64,000 nt of DNA from Calliopum simillimum (GCA_951812925.1 OX638370.1:92890897-92954896); one strand, 5' to 3'. Positions 45,361-58,510 are shown, counted from the first letter of the stretch. A program made the numbers and translations. Notes: generated by a model from the sequence alone, not told the origin.

Positions 45361-46435
45361 GTAATAAAGTTAAATTACATTCATAACAACATTTACAAAA
45401 ATTAATTCATTAACATAATTTTTTTTCACATTTTAATTTGACACATAATTCAAGTGACACAAAATACAAATTGTTTCAAAAGCAAATACGAAAATTGTAT
45501 TTTGTTTTCGTTACGATTCAAATTTATTTTCCCCTGCAAACTACAAACTGATATCAAACTGGTCCCCACTGCATCCCTTTTTCACTAGTTTCGGGCTAGT
45601 ACTAACCGTGAACTAGTATTTTTTGTAGACTGTCTCATATTTTTACTGCAGTGTTATAACTCTATTCGGTTCTCATAAACAGCATTCGATTGCAAAGAAA
45701 AAATTATAAAAATATTTGGAAATACATAACAAAATCCTGCCAAAAAACTTGATTTTGAGGATAACTCAAAAACGTCAGTTTTTTCCTTTTCATTTCGGGA
45801 ACTTATCATTAGTATTATTCGAGATTTTGGAGAACTTTATTTATTTCACCAAATGTTTATAGTCTTTACTAAAGTATGCTTCAGCTTACAATAAAAAAAA
45901 ATAAAAAAACACAAATGAGTAGTACTGCCATATTTAACAAAAATTCTTTTAACTGCAAGACTAAAAACATTTTTTTTTTTTTTCATAATCAATGACAGCA
46001 GCTGCTATTTTCGCTTTTGGTATTTTTTACATTTTTCAGTAGGAAGCAATGAATTTCAAGTAAAAAATTTGTCTATTAAAGCAATTTTTTAATTTTGCAA
46101 AACAAACAATTTTTTAATAGTTATGGCTTATGTAGAAAGTTTAAATTTACTTCAGCCACTGTGGTAAGCAAAATGTCTACAAATTAAATTAAAATTCTGT
46201 GAAAGTGTATTTTTTTTTTCGAATATCGAAATAAAATCATTAAATCAACGAATCAATAAATCAATCCGTAAATTAATTAGTAACTCAATTAGTTAAACAA
46301 GAGTTTGCCTTGTAGCCGAAATTCGCCCATTTCGATTTGACTTTAAAAAGACCACCCAACTGTTAACTTAAGCAAACGAATTCTCATCAGTTACCACGTA
46401 TTTGCAATTTCTCTTTACGGGCGTAGCAAACCCGA
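45361..46435. other. Anonymous AT-rich DNA
   Basis: ACTAGT motifs at 45580-45625 as noted for the left flank of the MITE. Otherwise nothing. Confidence 0.35.
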
Positions 46436-46680
46436 CTTAAAAACATGACTCCATATTATCGTTCCTTAGTGTTGACCCTATCGATGTAGCGACATTGCCG
46501 TGAAAACGTTTTTTACATTTAGGGGCGTGGCACCGCCCACTAAAAAATATAATAGTCATGTTATGGTTCCTTAGTGCTAATCCTACCTCCATACCAAATT
46601 TCATAAAAATCGATGCAGCAGTTTAGCCGTGAGAGCGTTTTTTTATTTGGAGGCGTGACACCGCCAACTTAAAGCTCTAT
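46436..46680. repeat. Two-unit tandem repeat, about 125 bp
   Basis: Both units read 'catga/catgtta...tatcgttcc/tggttccttagtg', 'gccgtga.a.cgtttttt' and 'ggcgtgacaccgcc'. It is decayed and non-coding, of the same vocabulary as other 'gggcgtggc' repeats in this window. Confidence 0.6.
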
Positions 46681-48922
46681 TTTTTCAAAACTGTATTATT
46701 TACACATAATTTTGGTAACAAATTATGAAAGCACAATTTGTTTCGTTTCATTTGATATGTAAATTCCGAACTTATACCGGTTTTCTTAACCTATATCCCG
46801 ATCTTCCTATGGGTATATCTCCGTCAGTTTTGCGAATTTTTAAAAATGGAACTAAAGAAGTTGTTGAAAATAGTCTCGGGAATCTTACATTTTCCGGTGT
46901 TCTACCGAATTCCAACCACCCTGTGTTTCTGAAATTAACTGTAGGGAATTTACTTGCTACTTATGAGGCAACTCAGAACTAAAATATGGTAAAGCATATG
47001 AAATATTATATCTTGCAAATGGTACAACATATTTTGGTAAAATTCGGAAGGCGGGTTTGGATCATCAGTACCATAAACATCTTAATCTCATTTCATTCTA
47101 TTCAACATGAAGTATGAAAAACATTTAATTAGGACCCAATTGTCGAAAAAATATATTTATCGATTTATTATATATAAATAAAAGAAAAATGAATTCGATT
47201 TCATTGAATAGCAAAATGTGAAACGTCCGATTGAATTTAACATTTTGAGGCTTTGTTAAGATGGGCTATAACGTTTCAGAAAGCTTCCTCAATTTAAGAA
47301 AAATAAATTTTTTCTAAGTATAATTGCCAAATTCGAGTAACTTCTGTTTTGCATGTTTATCGTCAAATTACGCCTTTTCCAAATACAATAGATTATATGA
47401 GAAATCATCTGACCTTCAGGATTTGTCCGTATATCATATTTCTATGCCTTTGAGTGATAGCTGGTTGTATGTTTTGTAACGTTTTCTTATACTTAAGAAA
47501 TTAAGAAAAGCTTTGTAAATTTGTTTGCCATTTAATTTTCGTCAAAATGATTTCTTAAGCCAAAGGACGCCAACTTCTGTGTATATATACTATATACATA
47601 TATATTTTATAAATAAAAAGCAGTGACTTGCTGTGACTCTGCAATTGTTACTTAACCAAAAAGCAATGATTTCACATATGTACGTCAGATAAGATTAACG
47701 CGTGCACTTTCAGATAAGATACGCGCTTGAATTGTTATGCTTTTTAATTTAATTTCCGAGCATTTTTTCTTCATCTTCTTAAGTTCAAAATGTGTAAAAA
47801 TAAAAGTAATAATAAAAAATATTAATAATAAAACAATAATAATAATAACAACAACTGCGAAAACAATAACAACTGTTTAAATATGGCAAGGCCGTTTTAG
47901 ACAACTTCACATTTTTTAAAATTTTGCTGCTGATAGCAATACATTGCTGTTGCTGTTGCTACAGATATGCGTAGGAAATAACCAACGAATGGATGAATGT
48001 TGGCTGTTGGAAAATCTTGGTCAGTCACTTGAGCTGAAATTTAATTAAACAATTCGAACCAATCTGCAGTAAATTACTCAAGTTGCTTTATGTTTTGGTG
48101 TGTAATGTTTTGCACTGACTTAGTACTATGTATGTATGTATTTTTGTTGTTGTTGTTGCATTGGTGTAATTACCGTGTAATTAATTATTCAGTTTAAATC
48201 TACGTACATTAAGTCAATGAACTATTTTTTTTTTTGTTTTTTCGGTTTTGATTGTGTTTATAATTCTAAATATAGTTTTGTTCCGCAATTAAAAGGTAAT
48301 TTTGTTAAAAAATTAAACCACTATGGTATAATTTATAAAATAACAGTTAAATTTTCTATTAAGCGCTTTAAAAGAAACCTTGAAATGCATTTATGTCTTA
48401 CTGTTATTTCACACAAAAAAAAAAATTCCCTATTTGAAAACCAGATGTAACGCTTTAGCGCAAAATATACTGCACAATTTTTAATAAATTTTCCTTTAAA
48501 ATATTTTACATGTGCTAAGGAACAAACTTGCATACTTTTCATTTTTGATTTTTTAAAAGATAACCCTTTTTTTTGAAGTTGTTGAAAAAAAAAAAAAAAA
48601 AAAGAAAAAAAAATTCAATGCTAGCCTTTAAATGACCATGTGTTGTTGTTGTGTTTTCCGTTTTTTATTGTTATTGAAGAAAGAATATAGAATTTGAGTG
48701 ATGCCAACTGAATATTTTCTATATTTTTAGACATTTTTGGACTTTTACCGATGTTTTTCAATATTTTTCAATATTTCTGGACTTTTTCCAATATATTGGA
48801 TGATTTTCGACATTTTTAGACTTTTACCGATACTTTGATTGTTTTGCGATACACTTGGGCTTTTACCGATTTCTTCGATGTGTGACTTTTACCGATATTT
48901 TTAATTATTTTTGAACTTTCTT
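46681..48922. other. Anonymous AT-rich DNA
   Basis: No supported gene. AAT/AAC-rich run at about 47800-47880, a long A-run at 48586-48603, and degenerate 'gacttttaccgat' repeats at 48738-48893. An 85-aa open frame at 46725-46982 has no family motif. Confidence 0.4.
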
Positions 48923-48924
48923 TA

Positions 48925-49058
48925 CACAGCAAAAAGTTTGAGGATAAAGTATATACTTTGGATTTGTATTCAGCAAATAGTTTGGGTGTAAAATTCAAAC
49001 CAAATTGGAATGAATACAAATTCAAAATTTATACTTTATCCTCAAACTTTTTTCTGTG
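48925..49058. mobile_element. 134-bp hairpin MITE with TA duplication
   Basis: Ends CACAGCAAAAAGTTTGAGG and inverted CACAGAAAAAAGTTTGAGG continue as arms of about 50 bp with few mismatches. TA flanks both sides (48923-48924 and 49059-49060). It is almost entirely fold-back. Confidence 0.75.
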
Positions 49059-49179
49059 TACTGATTGATATAAATAAAATCCAAAAATTGTTTAAAATGG
49101 ATTCTCTTCCAGTTATAAAAATTAAAAACTTTAATTTCAAATTTTTGAAAAAAAAAGTCGAGGTAAAACTTAAAAAAAA

Positions 49180-49420
49180 AAACTAGTCAGCGTGTTACCT
49201 TTGGCCTGATCAAAAATAAAATATCCTACACTGCAACATTTTCAAAATTTTGAGATTATGGGAGTTGTCATGCCTTCTTGTCTGAATTCATTTAGTTTTT
49301 GCCTAAAGCTTGCGGTAGCTTTTCCAAGTATCTGTTTGAAATTGAGTAGCAAAACTTCAAATAACGTTTGCACTACAGCATTATGTAGGCTGATAATTTC
49401 CTTGATTGCTCAATCTGGGA
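49180..49420 (+). repeat. Dispersed 'gggtataaaa' repeat, diverged 5' part (copy C)
   Basis: Starts 'aaaaaactagtcagcgtg' with 'ttggcctgatcaaaaataaa' and one 'gggagttgtcatgccttctt' subunit. It is more decayed than the other copies. A similar piece ('caaataacg.ttgcactac') recurs at 51280-51310. Confidence 0.55.
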
Positions 49421-49454
49421 CAGGAAAAATTTATTTTGTACAGATGGTCTGTGA

Positions 49455-49511
49455 TCCTTATTTAATGGTTTCTAGTCCATGATATATGATCTGTCCTTTA
49501 TGGTCTATATA
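49455..49511. repeat. TATGGTC-type short repeat
   Basis: Degenerate repeats of 'tatggtc.ata' and 'atctgtcctttatggt' abut the DD41D relic here. They recur at 50717-50860 and 51003-51075, so the mariner probably entered such a repeat tract. Confidence 0.55.
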
Positions 49512-50717
49512 CAGGGTGGCTGATGAAAGCTGCTACATAAAGAAAGTTAAATAACTTTTTTTTAAATTCATTTAGTTAATGTTTTATTGTTTTATTTGAA
49601 AGGTAATACATTTTTATTTAGTTTAATTAAGAAGTTTTAAAAATTATAGAGTTTAAATGGCCTCCACGCTCGCTGATGCATGAGCGGCATCTTAGTAAAA
49701 AGTTGTTCATAACTGTGCGAAGAGTTGCAGCAGGAATCGCTGCAATTATTGTTCGAATGGATTGCTTTAAGTCGTTCAAATTTGCTGGTTTTGTTTTATA
49801 AACTTCCTGTTTGCAATAACCCCATAAGAAAAAATCAGGTGCAGTAAGGTCAGGAGACCTGGGAGGCCAACGGAATGGGGAGTTTCTGGAAATCAGCTTA
49901 TTTGAAAATTTTCGCAGTAATTCTGTCATAGCAGGCCGGGCAATGTGAGGAATTGCACTATCTTGTTGAAACTACACAGATTTGATAGAGATTTTCTTTC
50001 GGCGTAATTCTGGGTAAAAAAAATTCTTTTAACATTTTTAAGTAACGGTCTGCAGTGACCGTAACAGTAGCACCGTTCTCTTCAAAGAAGTATGGCCCGA
50101 CATTGCATTTTGATGAAACTGCACACCACATTGTGACACGTAGTGGATTCAATTCCGTCTCATGGAGTATGTGGGGATTATAATCACTAGTGAGCTCCAT
50201 ATTCGACAATTTTGTTTGTTAACATTGCCATTTAGGACAAAATTAGCCTCGTTAGACATAAAAATACAGTTTAAGACGTTTTCGTCCTCTTCCGCCATTT
50301 GAAGGATCGTCTGGCAAAATTCCAAGCTAATCGGCAAATCTGCTGCATTCAGTTTATTGGACATTTGAATTTTGTATGGAAACAAGTTCAAATCTTTGTG
50401 CATAATTGCCTGCAGTGACTGTCTGCTGATACTCATTTGAGCCGATAAGATCCTTGTCGTAATTCTGGGATTGGCTTGTATGGCAGCAGCTACAGCAGCG
50501 ATAGTTTCCTGCGTCCGAACTGAAGCGTTTCGATAATAAGGCCTTCTTTCAATTGTCCCGTGCTCGGGAAAATTGTTAACGAGCCTCATTATAGTCCATC
50601 TGCTCGGGGGAGTGCCTCCAAACGTGCCTATATTCTTTTTGTACTGAAACTACGGACTGCGAGATAACGGCGGACAATCCAAATCCTTGTCTCAGTGTCC
50701 CATTCCTCCATTTTCGG
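49512..50717 (-). mobile_element. Mariner relic, DD41D type, one end missing
   Basis: One TIR, CAGGGTGGCTGATGAAAGC, starts at about 49513 after a TA. The opposite end was not found beyond the gene's start near 50711, where TATGGTC-type repeats resume. The TIR's first 13 bases are identical to those of the DD37D mariners. Confidence 0.8.
49627..50711 (-). pseudogene. Mariner transposase, DD41D (rosa-like), multiply broken
   Basis: Starts at the ATG complementary to 50709-50711 (MEEWDTETRIWIVRRYLAV). A stop and frameshifts follow within about 30 codons; a long HTH-containing frame resumes (RTQETIAAVAAAI...RQSLQAIMHKD). The first catalytic motif reads MSNEANF, with Asn in place of the expected Asp. 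A frameshift precedes NPHILHETELNPLRVTMWCA. Another precedes QQDSAIPH, which has the second Asp. WPPRSPDLTAPDFFLWGY carries the third, 41 residues on, and the gene ends GGHLNSIIFK. The relic is inactive by at least three frame breaks and one active-site change. Confidence 0.88.
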
Positions 50718-51440
50718 TTTATGGTCCATAATATACGGTCTATAATCTGTCCTTCATGGTATATGAACCATAGTATATGATATATAATCTGTTTTTCATG
50801 GTCTTTGATCTAGGAACTCTCTTTTATGGATTATGGTCCATAGCTCCATGGTTTGTTCTTTATAGTTGTAATGTCTTGAAAAGACATGCGTTTCAATTCA
50901 GCTCATTTCACGAAGTGATTTTTATTTCATGTTTCTTTTATATTGACATTTGACATTATTTGAGAATGCAATGTGCAGTGTTGCCAGAGCATCATTACAA
51001 TAGTCTACATATGGTCGATAATCCATAGTCTATGGTCAATAATATATGGTCTATGGTTCATAATCTTTGGTCCAAAAAAAAAAAAAATAAAAAAATTGTT
51101 ATAGAATAAAATAAAACAAATTACGCAATACAATGTATCCATCCATCTTGAATCCATATTTGAAAATCCGAAACTTTTCCGGGAAGTTTTTGAATCCGGG
51201 ACGGTTGGACATTCTAGCATCATGTATTTTTGCTCAAACCTTACACATATGATCCTTAGTATCTTTGCGAAAATTTGTTACATACCTCAAATAACGCTTG
51301 CACTACCACATTTCGAAAGCTTTGAGTGTATGGCAGGTACGTCGCCCTCATCTCATTTTTTTTTTCCTTTTATAGAACTTAAATCATTATTCTGTATTCT
51401 TGTAATTTTCTTGGAATTTTTAATTTATTTTTAGTTCATT
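50718..51440. repeat. TATGGTC-type repeats and decayed dispersed repeat
   Basis: Short 'tatggtc.ata' repeats at 50717-50860 and 51003-51075 frame non-coding sequence. 51255-51360 holds a decayed piece related to copy C ('caaataacgcttgcactac', 'ggtacgtcgccctc'). Confidence 0.4.
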
Positions 51441-52867
51441 GTTCAAAATTTCACATTTGCGACTTTAGCTTAAATCTAAGGAGATATGTACCCATCCAAA
51501 CAAATTGTAAAAAAAACATAGTACGAGAAATGTATGGGCATTTCAAATAACTTCTTTGATTGCAATTTGCAACACTCGTAAGTTTGCTTCAGTGCTGCCA
51601 GATTTGATTTTATCCAAGCAAAAAGTTATGAAGCAGCAACTAAATGGCCCTTATACTACTTTTTTTTTTTTTTTTTGGAAAAACAATGTTTTCGCTTATA
51701 ACCATAATCTTAAATTATTTTTTGTTAACTTCCTCCAAATTTTAATAAAAACAAAATAACATAGTGAAAGTTCATGGGAAAATAATGGCAATAATAACAA
51801 TAATAATAACAACAACAACAACAACAACAACAACATCAAAAGCATTGCTATCAAATGACAACGTATGTCGTTGCCATTGCTGTTGCTGCTTCTTCATCTC
51901 GCCTACAATTTGAATTGACATACCGTATGCATGCAAGCGCTGGCTGTTTTATTACCAACCAACGATCTGCTTTGATGTCAGCAGCAGCAGTTGCTGTTGT
52001 TGCTGCATTAACGCGTTGCGAACAAGTAATAAAAATGTGCTTTAACAAATGTCGTACACATAAATGTACAATAAAATGAAATTATGCGTATGCAACCAAC
52101 AACATATAAAATCAAAATAGCCCCATTAAATGTAGTGCTGCATTGCTGTCCTACTGCTGCGACTATACCTACATATGTCATTGCGCAAAAAATAAAAAGT
52201 GCAAATTTTCCAGTGAACGCATTTGTAGCTAAAAATAATATTATTACAATTACAACAATATTTACAACAACACCAACAACAATACTACACTTTTTTTCCC
52301 TCAAAACCAACGTGGGAGTAGAAATTTCCTATATAACATCGTTGTGATTTTGATTTGGTCTTCTTGTTGTAGTCATCCTCCTTAGGTTTTTGTCTTGTCC
52401 GTCCATCTACAACTGTCTATATGTCGGTCTGTCATTGTGTGTGCGCGCGTTTGTATGTCCGCCTGTCTGTCCTGCCGCTTGTGAAAATAACACTTTGACA
52501 ATCTCACATAAATATTCATGTTCATTTTAGTGCATTGCCATTTTATGTGTTGGGATGCCAAGTTTTTTTGAAATTAAATTGTAACACAATTGTTGCACTT
52601 TGGAAATTTACTGCATTCAGTCAGTTTTTCTTATTTTTATCTGAATATAAAATAAAGATTCTTCATGAAAACCCATTGAGATCTACTATACTCATCGTTT
52701 TGGAGAGTATCCTTATCTTTGTAGCTTTATTTCCGAGCTTCTATCGGAGTTCCGAGGTCTTAACTACATAGCACAGCGCCACAAACTGTATCAAAACGTG
52801 GGTATCTTCTTTAGAGCAGTAGAGTTTGAAGCCTGAACAATCCTTAAAACTTCACTTTAGAATCACA
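51441..52867. other. AT-rich DNA with (AAC)n and CAG/CTG runs
   Basis: AAT/AAC microsatellite at 51787-51836; CTG/CAG-rich patches at 51876-51892 and 51979-52003; further ACA-rich sequence to 52290. Such opa-like runs are common in fly exons and regulatory DNA, but no host reading frame is supported. Confidence 0.4.
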
Positions 52868-54003
52868 GACTATTCCAAAACTACTCGTAGTTCAAATTCT
52901 GCTCCCATCACATATAAAGTTTTATTTAAGTTTTGTCTTGTTTATGATAGGACGTAACCAATTGTCTCCTTATGCATTACACTGAGACTAGAAAAAGGCC
53001 AATTGTCTCCTTATGCAATATATTAAGACCAGAAAAACGTATTTTTTTATATTGCACTAAGTAGTTGCCCGGGAGCGACTTCGTTCGCCTGTTGCCAATA
53101 CACTTTAAAAATGTATGTATCCAATCTCATCCATCTCTCTCCAAAAGTCTCATAGTGTTATTTTTATCGCAGTCTTGAACATTTTTCCAGCGGATGGCAT
53201 TTTTCCCGGTGCTTGGAATCTTACTTAATAACATGTCTTTAAAAGTAAAAAATCATCCAAATCGAGCAACTGATTTTTGAACTATGGGATTCTCCAAAAA
53301 CTCGGATGAAGCCGACGGTATTTCGAACCAAAATGTATTCAAATCCCTTGCCATGCAAAATATCTATGAAAGAAAAAAAAAAAAAATCATGCCAATCGGA
53401 CAAACGGTTCTCTAGTTATGGGGACACAGACAGACAGACGTTGTCTTTTATATAGTAGTATAATTTCACTCAGAACCTCAATAGCCGATGTGATAAAAAG
53501 TTTGTTATACATGTACATTTAAGCCTTGTATTCGGGTGAACATTTTTTTATTTATAAAATTTTTTCTATAATTTTATACTACGGCTATGATGGACACGTG
53601 CTTCATTTTCCGGTCGGAAGACTCTTTAGGCAAATTGTGTATAAATAAATAGAAACTTAAAAATTGGAATTGAAATTCACAGAGTGATGGATTTGAACCT
53701 GGGTCGCTCCACGTAGCGCAAGTCATAATATGAGGATTTACTATCGTTTGCTCTTCATAACGTTATAATTTCACTGTGTACCGATTGTATCTAACTTTTA
53801 GAATTAACGACGGACTATGCTTTACATTTGGACCATATTTGATATAAATGACCGACTTTGCATTACATTTGGACCATTTTTGTTGCAATTCGTAGTTTAA
53901 GTGAATTCATTCTAGTTTTAGGTGTAGTCGATTTTGCACTACTTACAAAAGAACCAGCTCAAAGATGGGACTTTAAAGAAAGTTGTTTCCGCCGGTCCTA
54001 CAG
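52868..54003. repeat. Dispersed repeat with tRNA-like module, copy 2
   Basis: Colinear with 8165-9022. Positions about 53040-53460 are extra and resemble the TTTATATA-ending repeat at 28540-28811, so that element probably inserted here. The tRNA-like block is at about 53675-53755 on the minus strand. Confidence 0.6.
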
Positions 54004-56507
54004 GGGCTCTATTATTTCGTATCAGAACTTTCCGGGAATTTTTTGATGGTTCTGAAGCTATGGAAAGACACATTGGGAGTATCCATAAAACTCTCTGAGA
54101 AGGGAGTGAAAATTTACTTCCTGCCCTTTAAATCCATTTTTTTTTACTGTAACTTGTGCGAAGATTCCTCGAAACCGAATTTTGCACTGTGTGCTGGGAT
54201 GTTCTCACGCTTTATTGATGTGAAAATGATCTGTAGGTTGTAGCTGGTTCACCTTAACGAAATCTTTGCAGAAACAACATTATATATACCAATTTTCATC
54301 TTCATATCGTCGCCAGAGTTCTCACTTGCCCCATACGCCATTTCGTTAAAAAAGCAAAAGCAAATAACTTGTACTTGTGCCGAAACAGGTTATGTGCTTT
54401 TGCTTTGTGACGAATAGACGTATTGGAAAAAAAGAGTATTCAGGTGACGGTATCTGTATTGAAAATTTTTGTAAATATTATGAATTTGTACTAAAATCGC
54501 TCAACGGTCAAAATTTGACCATAAATGTACTTTTTGGACAGTTTAAGTACTTTTTTTGCTATTTGGTACTAAATAGAAAAGGTAATTTTTCATCCCTAGT
54601 GCAATGACAAATGTGAAACGAATAGAAAACAAAAAACATGAAGTCAGTGTCAGATAGCTTTTTGTCTTTCTCTTTGTGCTGTAACCTCTTTTCAGCTTTG
54701 TGTGACCATGTATTTTTTCGTTGTTAATATTGAAAAATTTGCATTTAATTTTACCCGGCTTAATGGCGAAATATTAACTAATTTTAACTTTGTGCAGATG
54801 AACACACAAATACCTTTCTAATGGTGTATAATTCAAAGTCATGCTCCATCCCTAACATAGTAAAAAAGGTAAGACAAATTTTTGTCTTGCGTATTACTTT
54901 ATAGATGTCGGTTATATCGAACTTTTTAATTTATGTTGGCAACTTTATAAGCGCATAAGCAAAATTTTCACATTACATTATTTTTCTAGTATTCTTCTTT
55001 AGCTTTTATGTTGCTATAGCTGCTTCTTTTTCTTCCACTTTTCTGTACTTTTATTCAAACGCTAAAAATTTCGCCGTATGAACTTTACTGCAAACCTGCA
55101 AAGCAAATGCGCACAGTACAGCAAGCAGCAACAGCAAAGCAAAGTGACAGCAGCATAAGAAATTTCGCGCGGATACTTGCGCGAATTTTATATGTGTCAG
55201 TGTGCATAGTGACAGACATGTTTGCTGTTGTGTTAGCAGTTTTGTTGTTGTTGTTATTATAGTTGCATTGCTGCTGCTGCTGATGTTTGCTTAATACTGC
55301 AGCCATCTTGTTATTGTTGTCAATGTCACGAGGTTGCCGATTTTGACACTTTGACAGCTTTGCACTAAAAATAACAAATCAAATGTTGGGGATATTGAGC
55401 TTAAATTAACAAATAATGGTGCAGTACGTTGAAAATCAAAAATAATGATAATTTTTAAGCGAAAAAACAAAAATCTGACTATTATGCAGTCATTTTTTAA
55501 TTTTTTTTCTTGCTCCCTGCTAACAGCGCTTATTTAACGATCGATTTTTCTCAAGTAAAATGCACATCATTTTCCAACATTTCTAATTAATCAGCAGCAG
55601 CCACTATATTTCGAAAACGTCAATTAAAGGAATTTTGTATCCCGCAGGCCTAAACTGGACATAATGCGTGTTACTTTTGCGCTAAAGATGCTACGCTCGC
55701 TCACTCGCTCGCTGCGTAACAACAATTAAAGTCTGTTGGATTTAATTCTTTTTTCTTTCTTTCTTATTCGAGTCCAAGTCAATAGAATTGCGCTACCGGC
55801 ATTGTTGCTCTGCAATTGGCAATAACAAAAGCCAACAGAAAAAAAAAAAAACAACCACTATTGCTGCAGCTTAGAATTGTGGTATGCAACCAACGAGTTG
55901 TAGCACAGCACCATCATGTCTATGTCCATGTCCATGACTTGAATGCAATGCGATGGCAGCGATGCGACGAACGAATTGCCCCAGACAGATTTAATACCAT
56001 AAGAAGATCTGCTGCTGCTGCTGGTACTGCTGATGATGTTATTGTTGTTGATTAAAAGCAACAATGACTGTAATGCCCCCAAGTGTCTCAATAGAAAAAA
56101 GTAGGCAAAGTGACAAGTGAGTTTATGCTTTTTAAAATTTTTGCTACATTGGTAAATCTCCGAAAAATGCCTTTTTTTGTCCCCACCCATTTTTTTTATT
56201 TTTTTTAATTACTTGAGGGTATAGAATATAAAGACTTTAACTTCTAGAACATTTTTAAAAAATGCACATAACCTTTCAATGTTGCCATATGTTTTTTTTA
56301 AAAGTTTCGCTAAAACAATATATTTAAAAAAACTTTTAGTCCGAAAACGCTTAAATAAACTTTAGAAAAATCGAACATAAATTTTTAAAGTTGCCAGATG
56401 GTTGCTGTCGAAAATTTTTCTTTAAATCTTTTTTTTTCCTTTTGCCACTATCATTACACACTAAAAAATAATAGTTTAAATCGTTAAAAACTCATCGAGT
56501 TTAAAAA
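54004..56507. other. Anonymous DNA with CAG/CTG patches
   Basis: CAG/CTG-type runs at 55106-55130, 55262-55290 and 56008-56030; an SCA-like 'gctcgctcactcgctcgctg' at 55693-55712. No gene is supported. Confidence 0.4.
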
Positions 56508-57350
56508 CACTGCACTGCAGTATTTTTAAAATTTTGCTCATATGGGAGGTGCTACGCACTCTTGTCCGAGTTCACCCAGTTTTTGTTCAGAGCTTGCATT
56601 TATAGATTTTAGTGTCTGAGTGAAAAACGTTTTCAGTATAGTGTTTTGAAGTTTTTGCTTATATAGGAGGTGCCACGCCCTCTTTTCCGAGTTCCTCTAG
56701 TTTTAGCTTAGAGCGTGCATTTATAGTCTGTAGCATTTGCGTGAAGTTTGGTTGGATTATCTCAAAAAACTCTTTCAGTATAGCATTTTGAATCTTTTGC
56801 TTATTTTTGTTGAGAGCTTTCATTTATGATTCTTAGTGTCTGAGTCAAATTTGGTTCTAATATCTCATAAAACGCTTTCAGTATAGCGTTTTGAAGCTTT
56901 TATTTATATGGGAGGTGCCACGCCCTCTTGTCCGAATTTGCTCAGTTTTTTTCCAAAGCTTGCTCTTACAATTCTTAGTATTTATGCGTATTTTGGTTGC
57001 ATTGTCGTGAAAAATACTCCTAAAATTGCATTTTGAATATATTTTTTGTATGGGCGGTAGGCGTGTCCGTTGACCGATTTCGCTCATTTTCAATCCCCTG
57101 AGCTATCTTTGGCGATGGAGGCAGTGTACTAAATTTTATTGAAATATCTTGCTCAGTTTTCCCAAAAAGTGTTTTTCAACACACAGCCAGCCACCCAGCC
57201 AGCCAGCCAGACAGACGGACATGGCTATATCGACTCAGGAGATGACGCTGATCAAGAATATAGATCCTTTTCTATATCTGCCACGCCTCCTTCTCTGCGT
57301 TTCAAACGGAAGGACAAAGTGAATATACCCTGGGTGTAGGGTATAAAAAC
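56508..57350 (+). repeat. Dispersed 'gggtataaaa' repeat, copy D
   Basis: Lacks the first ~60 bp of copy B but has the subunits, the CAGCCAGCC run, the 3' module and the terminal hairpin with the same perfect 8-bp stem (57324-57345). Confidence 0.85.
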
Positions 57351-58062
57351 CAAGTGACAACGCTGAAATTTTTTGTACAATTTCAGAAAAATTTATCTGA
57401 GCGTTTCTGAAACCTAACATTTCAATTTAGCCGAAAAAAGTAAGAATTATATAGGATTTTCAAAAATAACCAGGTGGCATTGTTGTATTTTAAAAAAGTT
57501 TATTTAAGTGTTTTTATGACTTAATTTTAAGTTTAAGCGAAACTAAAAAAAACCAGGTTGAGGGTTACTAAACGGAAAAAGATGAAATGTTGAAAAAAAA
57601 AAAAAAAAAACGACGGAGAATGATTAATCGAAGAATGACGACATGTTGCAAAAACAGTAATGTCACAATGAAAATAGCAATTTTTTTTTAAAAAAAAAGT
57701 TGAAACAGGTGGATAGCCCCAACAATTGTTCATTGTTTCACCTTCATGAAGATATAATAATATGTTTAGTAATAAACGCGGAGAATGATGCACACTTGCG
57801 TTCTTCACAAAATTTTTTAACTTTTTTTAAAAAAAAAAAAAACACGAACACTCACTATCGAAAACCAAAACTGAATGAGCTGAAAATACACTGAATCTTC
57901 TCTTAACCTTCACTTTCAGTTCTCTGTTTACTCAATACTTAAAAAATGTACAATTAGAATAAGAAAAACCGAGCGGAGATAATCAAAAATGAGGGACTTA
58001 CTTCAATGTATGTATGCTAATTTTTTTGAAGAGTTAACACACAAAAACAATAACTGAAATAT
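57351..58062. other. Anonymous AT-rich DNA
   Basis: Nothing recognised beyond A-runs. Confidence 0.4.
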
Positions 58063-58510
58063 ATATGAAGCAAAACACGCCAAGTGTACCAGCTCAAAAT
58101 TTTTTTTTTTGTCTCCGATTTCGCTCAAATTTGGCAAATTTTGTTTTGAAAATTTTTGAAAATTTTTTCAAAAATTACAAAAAAAAAAAAATTTTTTTTT
58201 AACTTTCCAAAATATTCCCAAAAAATTTCACACTTACTTCCTTGATGATTCTAAGCACTTTATGCCTAGTACACTTTTTTCGTAAGATGCTTTTCTCTTC
58301 AGTAAAAAAAGATTTTTGATTGCCGCGGGCCTTCAAAAGCCAAAAACTGCCATGTAGCGTCCGAGTCCCATCTTGAGTCTTACATCATTTTAAAGCATAT
58401 AAATTAGGCTTTAATTTAAAGTACTTTTAAAAAAAGTCTGATAGGGGTTTTTTTTAAAAAAATTCAAAAGTATTTTAAAGTGTAAAAAATTTTGGTGTTT
58501 TGCTTCATAT
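58063..58510. mobile_element. TIR element, GAAGCAAAACACGCC family, copy 2
   Basis: 448 bp. The outer 16 bp ATATGAAGCAAAACAC are perfectly inverted at both ends. The interior is colinear with 9045 to about 9600 ('attctaagca.ttatgcctag', 'cgtaagatgc', 'tgccgcgggc'), but the right part is deleted. Confidence 0.75.

Noticed and set aside
46725..46982. 85-aa open frame as a gene
   Set aside because: No recognisable domain, no neighbours, and a length expected by chance in this much sequence.
51855..52310. Open frames over CAG/CAA-rich DNA as host exons
   Set aside because: Open on both strands because of low-complexity repeats; no conserved motif.
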